Of a stretch of DNA of 64,000 bases, positions 51,888-59,822 are shown piece after piece. Made by a program: the position numbers and the translations under genes. The DNA comes from Actinomycetota bacterium (GTDB lineage Bacteria > Actinomycetota > Nitriliruptoria > Nitriliruptorales > JAHWKO01): contig JAHWKW010000009.1 in assembly GCA_019347675.1 (NCBI GenBank), positions 62,001 through 126,000 of the forward strand. Direction: 5' to 3'. A model generated the notes under the pieces. The model had not been told where the DNA came from. It ran no database searches and was given only the letters and a program-made list of their open reading frames with translations. Within the stretch, counting starts at the first letter, position 1; each line of letters opens with the position of its first letter.

Positions 51888-53282
51888 GTGCCGATCGGTG
51901 ACCTGGCCCCCCAGATCACCCTGCTCGTCGGCGCAGCAGCGGCTGTCATCGTCTCTCTGTTCACCGGCCATCACCGCCAGTGGCTGGCAGCGCCGCTGGC
52001 GCTGGCCGCCCTCACCGTCGCCGCGGCGGCGCAGCTGGCGGTGCGGCGCGACTCGGACGTCCTGACATTCGACGGGCAGTGGGCCCTCGACGGCCTCACC
52101 ACCTGGGGTGCCGTCATCATCGTCGTGACCACGGCCCTCACCGTGGGTCTGTCACCACGCTGGATGCGCACCGACCGCCGCCACGGCGAGTACTACGCCA
52201 TGCTGCTGCTCGCAGCGCTCGGCGCGCAGGTCATGGCGGGGGCCGCCGACGTGATGGAGCTCGTCGTCGGGATCCTGCTGTCGTCGGTCACCGGGTACGT
52301 GCTGGCCTCCTACCACCGGCGTTCTCCGCTGTCGGCCGAAGCGGGCGTCAAGTTCTTCTTGATCGGCGGGCTGACCAACTCGCTCCTGCTGGTCGGGGCC
52401 GTGCTGCTGTTCACGCTCAGCGGCACCACCCTCTACCGCGACATCGCCGCCCCGGTCGCGACCCCCGACGCGAGCCTGCTGGTCATCGCCGTCGCCCTGA
52501 TCGTGATCGGGATCGCGTTCGAGCTCGGCGCCGTCCCCGCCCACGCCTGGGTCCCAGACGTCTCCCAGGGCGCCCCCGCCCCCGCCGCCGCGTTCCTCAC
52601 CGTCGCGCCGAAGATCGGTGCGCTGATCGCGCTCGCCCGGCTCGTGCAGGTCCTGCCCTCAGACGGTGTCGGCTGGCGCCCGCTGGTGGCCGTCGTCGCC
52701 GCCGCGACGATGACGCTCGGCAACCTCGCCGCGTTCTGGCAGGACGACGTCCGCCGGCTCCTCGGCTGGTCGAGCGTGTCCCAGTCCGGCTACGGGATCA
52801 TGGCAGCCGTCGCCGTCGGCGCCTCCCCACATGCGACGCCGGCGCTGCTGACCTTCGCCCTCGCCTACGCGCTGGCGAACCTCGCCGCCTTCGGGGTGGT
52901 CGTCGCCCTCCGCGGGCGCACCGACATCAGCGACTACACCGGCCTGGCGCGTTCGTGCCCGTGGCTGACCGCTGCGCTCACCCTGGCCATGCTGTCGCTC
53001 GTCGGCATCCCGCCCCTGATCGGCTTCACCGCCAAGCTGCAGCTGTTCACCGCCACGATCGACGCCGGCTACGGCTGGCTCGCCGTTCTCGCCGTCGTCA
53101 ACACCGTCGCATCCCTCTTCTACTACCTGCGGGTCATCGGCCCCGCCTACCTCGGGGAGCGCGGCGAACGCCCGGTCACGCTGGGGCCGTGGTCGGCTGC
53201 CACCGTGGCCGCTGCCACGATCGGCCTCGTGGCGACCGGCGTGCTCGCCGGCCCGACCGTCGGCGCCTTCACCGGCGGTTGA
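51888..53282 (+). CDS. nuoN: NuoN-like antiporter subunit, TM7 Lys replaced by Glu
   Basis: The 464-residue protein has about 13 helices. TM5 Glu is present (VMELVVGILLSSVTGYVL). The TM7 motif, GFKLxxVPFHxWTPDVYxGAP in other NuoN, reads IAFELGAVPAHAWVPDVSQG, so the pumping Lys is Glu and the His after PF is retained one position along. The TM8 Lys is kept (LTVAPKIGALIALAR). The GTG at 51888 lies 2 bp after nuoM. The operon's last nuo gene; 120 bp precede the cupredoxin. Confidence 0.92.
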   Translation: MPIGDLAPQITLLVGAAAAVIVSLFTGHHRQWLAAPLALAALTVAAAAQLAVRRDSDVLTFDGQWALDGLTTWGAVIIVVTTALTVGLSPRWMRTDRRHGEYYAMLLLAALGAQVMAGAADVMELVVGILLSSVTGYVLASYHRRSPLSAEAGVKFFLIGGLTNSLLLVGAVLLFTLSGTTLYRDIAAPVATPDASLLVIAVALIVIGIAFELGAVPAHAWVPDVSQGAPAPAAAFLTVAPKIGALIALARLVQVLPSDGVGWRPLVAVVAAATMTLGNLAAFWQDDVRRLLGWSSVSQSGYGIMAAVAVGASPHATPALLTFALAYALANLAAFGVVVALRGRTDISDYTGLARSCPWLTAALTLAMLSLVGIPPLIGFTAKLQLFTATIDAGYGWLAVLAVVNTVASLFYYLRVIGPAYLGERGERPVTLGPWSAATVAAATIGLVATGVLAGPTVGAFTGG

Positions 53283-53402
53283 CGCGCCGCACGAACGGCG
53301 TCGATGGTCGTCCGCGCTCCACCACGTCTGTCGCGGTCGCGGCATCACCGCCCAGTGCGCCGACCACGTAGGGTGGGTCCCCCGGGTTCCGGAGGGCCGT
53401 CG

Positions 53403-53825
53403 TTGCGCCGCTCACTTGTCGCCATCCTCGCCGTGCTGGCCGCTGCGCTCGTCGCCGGCTGCCGCCCCGCCCCGCCCGAGGATCCCTTCGGGGCGCAGGG
53501 GCCCGAGGGCATCGAACCGACCGCTGGCGACCCGGCGCAGACCCCGGACGTGGACGTCACGGTGCGCGTCATCGAGCCCGCCCGGTTCGAACCCCGGGAG
53601 ACCACCGCCGGGGCGGGCCAGGTGACGATCCGACTGGAGAACAACACCGGCGACGAGCACACCTTCACGATCGAGGGGTTCGAGGAGCAGTTGGACCTGC
53701 GCGCTGCGCCCGGTGAGGCGGCGCAGGGCACCGTCGCACTGACGCCCGGCGAGTACACCTACTACTGCCATCTGTCCGGCCACCGTCAGGCGGGCGAGGA
53801 CGGGGTCCTGGTGGTCGAGGAATAG
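53403..53825 (+). CDS. Cupredoxin-domain lipoprotein
   Basis: The 140-residue protein starts at a TTG with GGAGG 7 nt upstream. It has a lipoprotein signal (RRSLVAILAVLAAALVAGC with the lipobox Cys at 20), an acidic/Pro linker, then a cupredoxin domain with type-1 copper ligands: His in NNTGDEHTFTIEGF and Cys-His in GEYTYYCHLSGHRQAG; the axial Met is not obvious. It would be anchored outside the membrane and carry electrons or copper. Downstream of the nuo-like operon in the same direction, 120 bp apart. Confidence 0.85.
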   Translation: MRRSLVAILAVLAAALVAGCRPAPPEDPFGAQGPEGIEPTAGDPAQTPDVDVTVRVIEPARFEPRETTAGAGQVTIRLENNTGDEHTFTIEGFEEQLDLRAAPGEAAQGTVALTPGEYTYYCHLSGHRQAGEDGVLVVEE

Positions 53826-53826
53826 G

Positions 53827-54756
53827 TCAGCGGAAGGCTTCCAACGGCGCGAGCGAGCGCCGCTCGTGCAGGCGCTGCACCGCCTCGGCCAGGCGCCCCG
53901 CGACGCCGACGACCTCCGCGGACGCCAGCCGACCCGGCGGGACGGTGTCGGTGACGATCAGGCGGTCCACCTGTAGCTCGCCGAACCTCTGCGGAGCGTC
54001 GCCAACGAACAGACCGTGGGTGGCGGCGACCGTGAGGGGCCGCTGTGCGCCCGCGTCGATCAGTGCGCGCGCCGCCGCCTCGATCGTGCCTCCCGTGCTG
54101 ATCATGTCGTCGACGATCACGGGCGCCTGACCACGGACGTCGCCGACCACTTGATCGGCCCGGACGGTGTCGCCGGACACCCGGGTCTTGCGCACCACCG
54201 CGACGGGGCGGTCCAGGTGGCCGGCGTACTCCTCGGCGAGCTCCACCGCGCCGAGGTCGGGCGCCACGACCACCGCGTTGTCGGGGAGGTCGCGGGCCAC
54301 GGCGTCGGCCAGCACGGGCACCGCGGTCACGGGCTCGGTCGGCAACCCGACGATCGCCTCCAGGTCGGGGCTGTGGGGATCGACCACCACGACGCGTTCG
54401 AGGTCGACCGACGCCAGGAGGTGGCCGATCACCCGGACGCTGACCGGCTGTCCTGCTTCGCCTCTACGGTCCTGACGGGCGTAGCCGAAGTAGGGGATCA
54501 CGGCGCTGATCCGATCGGCTCCGGCGCGGCGGCAGGCATCGACCAGGAGGAACAGCTCGAGTAGGTGCCGGTCCACCGGAGGACTCGTGGGCTGCACGAT
54601 GTAGCAGTCGCCCCCGGCCACGTCGGGGTCCACCGCGACGTCCAACTCGCCGTCGGGGAACCGGTCCACCCGGCAACCGGTGGGTTCCAGCCCGAGCGTG
54701 GCCGCGATGTCGTGGGCCAGCGGGGCATTGGCGTTGCCGGCCAAGATCCTCAGCAT
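53827..54756 (-). CDS. prs: Ribose-phosphate pyrophosphokinase family protein, atypical
   Basis: PRPP synthetase makes PRPP from ribose 5-phosphate and ATP. The 309-residue product has the ATP region AVIPYFGYARQDRRGEAGQP and the PRPP loop VIVDDMISTGGTI. Housekeeping bacterial Prs have DLHxxQ and DDMVDTAGT; here they read DPHSPD and DDMISTGGT, and the flexible loop has KTRVSGDTV, features nearer the archaeal-like branch. So it is probably a second, divergent enzyme. It converges with the cupredoxin gene and lies 12 bp after the ATPase gene direction-wise downstream. Confidence 0.82.
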   Translation of the reverse strand: MLRILAGNANAPLAHDIAATLGLEPTGCRVDRFPDGELDVAVDPDVAGGDCYIVQPTSPPVDRHLLELFLLVDACRRAGADRISAVIPYFGYARQDRRGEAGQPVSVRVIGHLLASVDLERVVVVDPHSPDLEAIVGLPTEPVTAVPVLADAVARDLPDNAVVVAPDLGAVELAEEYAGHLDRPVAVVRKTRVSGDTVRADQVVGDVRGQAPVIVDDMISTGGTIEAAARALIDAGAQRPLTVAATHGLFVGDAPQRFGELQVDRLIVTDTVPPGRLASAEVVGVAGRLAEAVQRLHERRSLAPLEAFR

Positions 54757-54768
54757 CCTCGCACTCCG

Positions 54769-57324
54769 TCACGTCGCGGAGTTGCGAGCATGCCTCGTCA
54801 CCCGCCAGGCCTGCACCACCAGGAGCGGGATCGGTGCGAGGAGCGCCGCAACCAACCACGCGGCGGGCGGGAGCACGGTCAGCCCGAGCAGGTTGCGCAA
54901 CGTCGGCACGCCGAGCGCCGCGGCCTCCAACGCGATGGTCGCCGCCAGCGCCGCCCACAGCCACACGTTCCGCCCCGCACCCGCGAAGCCCAGACCGTGC
55001 TCGCTGCGTGCGTTGAACACCGCCAGCACCTGAGCGGCGGTCAACGTCACGAACGTCAGTGTCTGTGCGCCGGCCACGTCCAGCCGCAGACCCCGCAGTC
55101 CCACGGCGTACCCGGCCAGACCGACCGCAGCGACCAGCAGCCCGTGGGCCACGAGCCTGCGGACGACGTCACGCGTCATCACCGGCTCGCCAGGCGGCCG
55201 CGGCGGCTGCTGCATCACCTCCGCACCGCGCGGCTCGAGGGCCAGCGCGAACGACGGGAAAACGTCGATGATGAGGTTGTTCCACAGGATCATCAGGCCC
55301 ACGAGCGGCGGATCGAGGCCGGCCAGCAGGGCGGCGGACACGACGGTGACCTCGGCCACGTGCCACGAGAACAGGAACTGGCCGAAGCGTCGGATGTTGC
55401 TGAAGATCCTCCGCCCCTCCTCCACGGCCGACTCGATCGTGTTGAAGTCGTCGTCGGTCAACACCATGTCGGACGCCTCGTGAGCGACGTCGGTCCCCGA
55501 CCCCATCGACACCCCGACGTCGGCCTGACTCAGCGCCGGAGCGTCGTTGACGCCGTCCCCGGTGACCGCCACGACCTCGCCCCGCTCCTGCAGCGCCCGG
55601 ATGATGCGCAGCTTGTGTTCGGCGTCGACCCGGGCGAAGACATCCACCTCGCCGACGAGCGCGACCAGGCTGTGGTCGTCGGTGTCGTCGAGGTCCGGCC
55701 CGGTGATCACCTCGTGGTCGGCCAGGTGCAGCTGGTCGGCGAGCGCGCGCGCCATCGCAGGCTGGTCGCCGGTGATCATCACGACGCGGATGCCGGCACG
55801 GTGGAAGACCTTCACCGTCTCGACCGCAGCGTCGCGGGGCGGGTCGCGCAGACCGACCACACCGAGCACGTCGAGGCCTTCGAACAGCGCGTTGTCGGGA
55901 GCGTCCCCGTCGGGAGCACCGCGGCGGGCGAACGCCAGCGTCCGCATCGCGTCCTCCGCCATGCGCTGGGCGGCGTCGGCGAGCTGGCGGTGCTGAGCAG
56001 GATCGAGGATGGCCTCCGGGGCGCCCTTGACGTGCACCGTCCCGTCGTTGACGGTCGCCATCCGCATCGTCTCGGAGTCGAACGGGACCTCGCGCTGGCG
56101 CGGCCGGTCGTCGCGCAGACGGCGCCAGTCGAGGTCCGCCGAGGTCGCGCCGGCCAGCAGCGCCACTTCGGTGGGGTCACCAACCGGATCCCCGTCGGGA
56201 TCGATGTCGGCGTCGTTGCAGAGCACCGCCGTCTCCCACAGCCGCCGTGCCTCGGCGTCGTCGGCCGTGATGACCTCCGCGACGTCCATCCGGTTGACCG
56301 TCAACGTCCCGGTCTTGTCGGAGCACACCACGGTGGTGGACCCCAGCGTCTCGACTGCCGGCAGGTTGCGGACCAGCGCGTGCCGGCGCGCCATCCGTCG
56401 CATCCCCACGGCAAGGGTGAGGGTCGCGACCGCTGGCAGGCCCTCGGGGACCACCGCGATGGCGAGTGCGATGGCGACCTCGGCGACCTCCGTGGGGGGA
56501 CGCCCCCGCGCTATTCCGATCCCGGCCAGCGCGCCGGCCGCGATCACCACGATCAGCGCCAGGCGACGACTGAGCCGTGCCAGGCCCGCCTGCAGGGGAA
56601 CGCGTGGCTGATCGGCGGCCTCGGCGAGCTCCGCGACCCGCCCCATGTGCGTCGCTCGGCCGGTCGCGACCACGACACCGCGCCCGCGCCCGGCCCGCGC
56701 GGTCGTGGCCATGAACAGCATGCAGGTGCGCTCAGCCAGCGGCGCGTCCGCGGCCACGGCGGCCACCCCCTTGGTGACCGGTTGCGACTCACCGGTGATC
56801 GCCGACTCGTCGACGGTGAGGTCCTCGGTTTCCAGGAGGCGGACGTCGGCCGGAACCCGCTCACCGGCCTCCACCGCGACGATGTCGCCAGGGACGAGCC
56901 CGCGCGCGTCGATCTCGTCGCGGCGGTCGTCGCGTTCCACCTCGGCGATCGTGCGCATCATCTTGCGCAACGACGCGATCGACCGCGCCGCCTGGTACTC
57001 GGTCAGGAACCCCACGACGGTGTTGGCCACCAGCACGACCCCGATCGCGGCGGCCTCCTCGACCTGGCCGACTGCCAGGCCGACGAGTCCCGCGGCGGCC
57101 AGCAGGACGACCACAGCGCTCTTGAGTTGGGCCCACAGGATCCGCCACCACTGCCGGGTCCGCCGGGGAGCGACGGTGTTGGGGCCTACCGCGGCGCGGC
57201 GGCGCTCGACCTCCTCAGAGTTCAGACCGCGTTCGGGATCGACGCTGAGCTCACCGGCGATCTCCTCGCCGTCCCGCGCGTGCGGTTCCGTCACGGACGG
57301 AACGGATCCCCCGGCGTCGGACAT
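54769..57324 (-). CDS. P2-type cation-transporting ATPase
   Basis: The 851-residue pump has the actuator loop TGES (LTVDESAITGESQPV), the TM4 ion motif AIAVVPEGLPAVATL, the phosphorylation site VVCSDKTGTLTVNRMD, the P-domain hinge TGDGVNDAPALSQADVG and a C-terminal four-helix block. The VPEGL motif and overall layout fit the SERCA/PMR1/MgtA-like P2 group (Ca2+, Mn2+, Mg2+ or Na+/K+), not a copper P1B pump, since there is no CPC. The ATG at 57324 starts a protein with a typical cytosolic N-terminus. A longer frame upstream is Arg-rich and non-conserved. Confidence 0.92.
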   Translation of the reverse strand: MSDAGGSVPSVTEPHARDGEEIAGELSVDPERGLNSEEVERRRAAVGPNTVAPRRTRQWWRILWAQLKSAVVVLLAAAGLVGLAVGQVEEAAAIGVVLVANTVVGFLTEYQAARSIASLRKMMRTIAEVERDDRRDEIDARGLVPGDIVAVEAGERVPADVRLLETEDLTVDESAITGESQPVTKGVAAVAADAPLAERTCMLFMATTARAGRGRGVVVATGRATHMGRVAELAEAADQPRVPLQAGLARLSRRLALIVVIAAGALAGIGIARGRPPTEVAEVAIALAIAVVPEGLPAVATLTLAVGMRRMARRHALVRNLPAVETLGSTTVVCSDKTGTLTVNRMDVAEVITADDAEARRLWETAVLCNDADIDPDGDPVGDPTEVALLAGATSADLDWRRLRDDRPRQREVPFDSETMRMATVNDGTVHVKGAPEAILDPAQHRQLADAAQRMAEDAMRTLAFARRGAPDGDAPDNALFEGLDVLGVVGLRDPPRDAAVETVKVFHRAGIRVVMITGDQPAMARALADQLHLADHEVITGPDLDDTDDHSLVALVGEVDVFARVDAEHKLRIIRALQERGEVVAVTGDGVNDAPALSQADVGVSMGSGTDVAHEASDMVLTDDDFNTIESAVEEGRRIFSNIRRFGQFLFSWHVAEVTVVSAALLAGLDPPLVGLMILWNNLIIDVFPSFALALEPRGAEVMQQPPRPPGEPVMTRDVVRRLVAHGLLVAAVGLAGYAVGLRGLRLDVAGAQTLTFVTLTAAQVLAVFNARSEHGLGFAGAGRNVWLWAALAATIALEAAALGVPTLRNLLGLTVLPPAAWLVAALLAPIPLLVVQAWRVTRHARNSAT

Positions 57325-57389
57325 GGGCCGACGATACGCCCGGTGTTGCGGCCAGCCGTCGGGGCGCCGCTGTACCCCGGGACGGTCGC

Positions 57390-57857
57390 TCAGTCGTCTT
57401 CGTCCTCGTCCTCGTCCTTCTTCTCGTCCTTCTTCTCGCCCTCGTCTTGGTCCTTGCCCCGGTCCTTGCCCCGGTTCTTGCCTTCGCCACGGTCCTCGGC
57501 GCGGTCGTCGGCGCGGTCGTCGTCCTCGTCGGTCTCGGTGGGCGAGGGGGGCGGGGGCGGAGGCGGCGCCGGCTCCGGGAGCAGCGCCAGGTTCACCTCG
57601 ACCTGTTCGGCCGCCGCCAGGATGTCGTCTGCCTTCTCGGCGCTGATGCGCCCGTCCGCCCGGGCCTCCTCGACGATGGCGCGGATCTCGGCCAACCCCT
57701 GCCGCGCCGCCGCCCGGTCCTGGGCGACAGCCGCCTGACGCACCTCGGCGACTCGCTGCTGGAGGTCCTGGGAGAGCGGTTCGGGGAGACCTCCGCCACC
57801 GCACCCGGTCACGACCACGGCGGCCGCGACGGCCACGGCAACCAAGCGTCCGGTCAT
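57390..57857 (-). CDS. Lipoprotein with highly charged tail, coupled to the kinase gene
   Basis: The 155-residue protein has a lipoprotein signal (GRLVAVAVAAAVVVTGC), a helical region (LQQRVAEVRQAAVAQDRAAA through AAAEQVEVNLALL), a short polyproline hinge and a 45-residue tail of only Asp, Glu, Lys, Arg and Gly. The ATG overlaps the kinase stop by 4 bases. It may be a substrate, ligand sensor or wall partner of the kinase; no family is recognised. Confidence 0.8.
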   Translation of the reverse strand: MTGRLVAVAVAAAVVVTGCGGGGLPEPLSQDLQQRVAEVRQAAVAQDRAAARQGLAEIRAIVEEARADGRISAEKADDILAAAEQVEVNLALLPEPAPPPPPPPSPTETDEDDDRADDRAEDRGEGKNRGKDRGKDQDEGEKKDEKKDEDEDEDD

Positions 57858-58927
57858 CCGCTGACCTCCTGATCCAAGCGGTTGAGGGAGTCCTCGAGCG
57901 GCTGGGGCAGTTCCGCGGCCGGGGCGGTCGTGGCCGGCTCCTGCGGTTGCGGTCGGGTCTGGTCGGGCGGCAGCGCCCACAGCACCACCGCCACGGCGAC
58001 GACGGCGATCACGGTCAGCACCAGGCCCGGCAGGACCCGACGGACGCGGCCGGGACGCTGCGGTGTGGTCGGCGAGGGCAGCTCGGTCGTTGTGTCACCG
58101 TCGCCAGGAGGGAGCGCGACCGTGTCCAGCGCCGCAGCGCTCGGCTCCTGTTCCAGCAGGCTGGCGACGTCCTCGGCGCTCGGCCGGGCCTGCGGATCAC
58201 GGGCCGTGAGGCGGCGCAGCAGCTGCCGCCAGCCGTCGTCAAGTCGGTCCGGGATGGCCGGGTCGCGCGACAGCCGGGCGACGGCGGCCTCGGTGGGGGT
58301 CCCGCTGAACGCCTTCTCGCCGGTCAGCGCCTCGAGGAGGACGAGGCCGAGGGCGTAGACGTCGGCGGGCGGGCCGACGCCGCCGCCCCGGGCCTGCTCG
58401 GGCGCCAGGTAGGCGGCCGTGCCCATGGTGACGCCGGTGCTGGTGAAGCCGGTCACATCCGCCAGCCGGGCGATCCCGAAGTCGGCCAGGTGAGCGGAAC
58501 CGTCCTCACCGATCAGGACGTTGCCCGGTTTGACGTCGCGGTGGACGACATCGCGGCGATGGGCGTACGCCAGCGCATCGGCGACATCGCGGCCGATGCG
58601 GCGCACCTGGTCGGGATCCAGCGGGCCGTCGCGGAGCTCGTCGGCCAGCGAGCGGCCCCCGACCAGCTGCATCACCAGGTACGGGGTGTCGCCGTGCTGG
58701 CCGGTCCCCAACATCCTGACGATCGCGTGGTGATCGAGCTGCGCGAGCACCTTCGATTCGGACGCGAAGCGACGCAGGTCGCGGGGTTCGGCGGTCCGCA
58801 GCACCTTGACCGCGACCCGCTCGTCGCGCTCGAGGTCCACGGCTTCGTAGACCCGACCCATCCCGCCACGGCCGAGCACCGACACGATCCTGTACCGGTC
58901 CGACAGGACCGTGTCCTCGGCGATCAT
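57854..58927 (-). CDS. Pkn-type Ser/Thr protein kinase, single-pass membrane protein
   Basis: The 357-residue protein has all kinase motifs: the glycine loop VLGRGGMGRVYEA, the Lys in VAVKVL, the HRDVKPGNVLI catalytic loop, DFGIARL, and the APEQAR activation end. A Thr/Pro juxtamembrane segment leads to one helix (VLPGLVLTVIAVVAVAVVLW) and a short outer tail without PASTA domains. The C-terminal outside part (PLEDSLNRLDQ) is like the start of the lipoprotein's helical region (PLSQDLQQRV), suggesting similar binding. It heads a two-gene operon. Confidence 0.92.
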   Translation of the reverse strand: MIAEDTVLSDRYRIVSVLGRGGMGRVYEAVDLERDERVAVKVLRTAEPRDLRRFASESKVLAQLDHHAIVRMLGTGQHGDTPYLVMQLVGGRSLADELRDGPLDPDQVRRIGRDVADALAYAHRRDVVHRDVKPGNVLIGEDGSAHLADFGIARLADVTGFTSTGVTMGTAAYLAPEQARGGGVGPPADVYALGLVLLEALTGEKAFSGTPTEAAVARLSRDPAIPDRLDDGWRQLLRRLTARDPQARPSAEDVASLLEQEPSAAALDTVALPPGDGDTTTELPSPTTPQRPGRVRRVLPGLVLTVIAVVAVAVVLWALPPDQTRPQPQEPATTAPAAELPQPLEDSLNRLDQEVSG

Positions 58928-58992
58928 GACGTGCCCTCGCGCGCGCTCATCGCCGCCAGCCTACGGACCGGAGTGTGAACAGCGCCTCGGCG

Positions 58993-59784
58993 TTAGCGCG
59001 GTGAGCGCAACGCGTCGCCGACCGCGAGCAGGACCTCGGCGGCGTGGTCCTCGTCCAGACCCGACCCGTCCGCTGTGAGGAGGCGGAAGGCGTCGATCGC
59101 TTCGTTCCCGACCGTGTCCACGGCCGCGACGACCTGCAGCCTGAGCTCCGCCAGCGCCGACGCGATGTCGAACAGCAGACCGACCCGGTCGGGGGCGCGG
59201 ACCTCGAGGATGCTCTCGAAACCGGCCGGAGCGCGCCGGATCGCCACGTCGACTTCGAACGGCTCGCCGGCCGCCGGCGTGGCCTGCGCGGCGCGACGGA
59301 CGCGGGCGGTCAACGCGAGACGGCCGACGGCGGCCTCAGCGAGATCGCCTTCGACCGCCACCCACCACGCCGCACTGGAACCGACCGGCCGGTACACCTG
59401 GAAGGTCTCCACCGCGACGCGGTCGTTGCGAATGAACGCCCGCGCGGATCGGACCGAGCCACCGTGGATGGCCAGGATCCCGGCGACGGTGGCGAGGATC
59501 TCGGGACGCTGCCGCGCCACCACGTCGAGGACGTCGACGGGCTCGTCGTCCGGTGGCGCACATGAGACCCGTGTCCGCAGCTCGTCTGGACTCAGCGGCC
59601 CAGCGCCCATGCCGGCGTGGCGTACCACCGCTCGGGCGGGGACCGACTCGACGTAGGAGGCCGGCAGTGCGGCGATGTGGGCCCGGACCGTCTCCGTGTC
59701 AACCCCCAGATCGCCCGCGAGCTCGAGGGCGTCGGTGACGGTGTGCTCGGCGTCACCGGCAGTCGGCGCGGACGTCAGTTCCAC
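58993..59784 (-). CDS. ACT-domain protein resembling the GlnD C-terminal half
   Basis: The 263-residue protein has two ACT-like modules: DVLDVVARQRPEILATVAGI at about residue 85 and ILEVRAPDRVGLLFDIASAL at about 195. This tandem is the C-terminal arrangement of GlnD (PII uridylyltransferase), but the nucleotidyltransferase and HD domains are absent. It may sense glutamine or another amino acid and act on a partner protein. A short N-terminal helical segment precedes. It lies 38 bp after thiI on the same strand. Confidence 0.78.
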   Translation of the reverse strand: MELTSAPTAGDAEHTVTDALELAGDLGVDTETVRAHIAALPASYVESVPARAVVRHAGMGAGPLSPDELRTRVSCAPPDDEPVDVLDVVARQRPEILATVAGILAIHGGSVRSARAFIRNDRVAVETFQVYRPVGSSAAWWVAVEGDLAEAAVGRLALTARVRRAAQATPAAGEPFEVDVAIRRAPAGFESILEVRAPDRVGLLFDIASALAELRLQVVAAVDTVGNEAIDAFRLLTADGSGLDEDHAAEVLLAVGDALRSPR

Positions 59785-59822
59785 GGCGGCAGTCCTCCTT
59801 CACGCGGCCTCGGTCCGCGCGC

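Noticed and set aside
44839-53282. Ordinary complex I operon
   Set aside because: No nuoC, E, F, G or I is present, and the B/D fusion has no cysteine, so NADH oxidation and quinone reduction by this set are ruled out on sequence.
54769-57324. Copper-exporting P1B ATPase
   Set aside because: The TM4 motif is VPEGL, not CPC, and no N-terminal metal-binding domain is present, so a copper role tied to the neighbouring cupredoxin is not supported.
54565-57738. A 1057-codon open frame on the plus strand opposite the P-type ATPase
   Set aside because: It is a His/Arg/Gly-rich mirror of the ATPase gene in high-GC DNA. The minus frame has every P-type motif; the plus frame has none.
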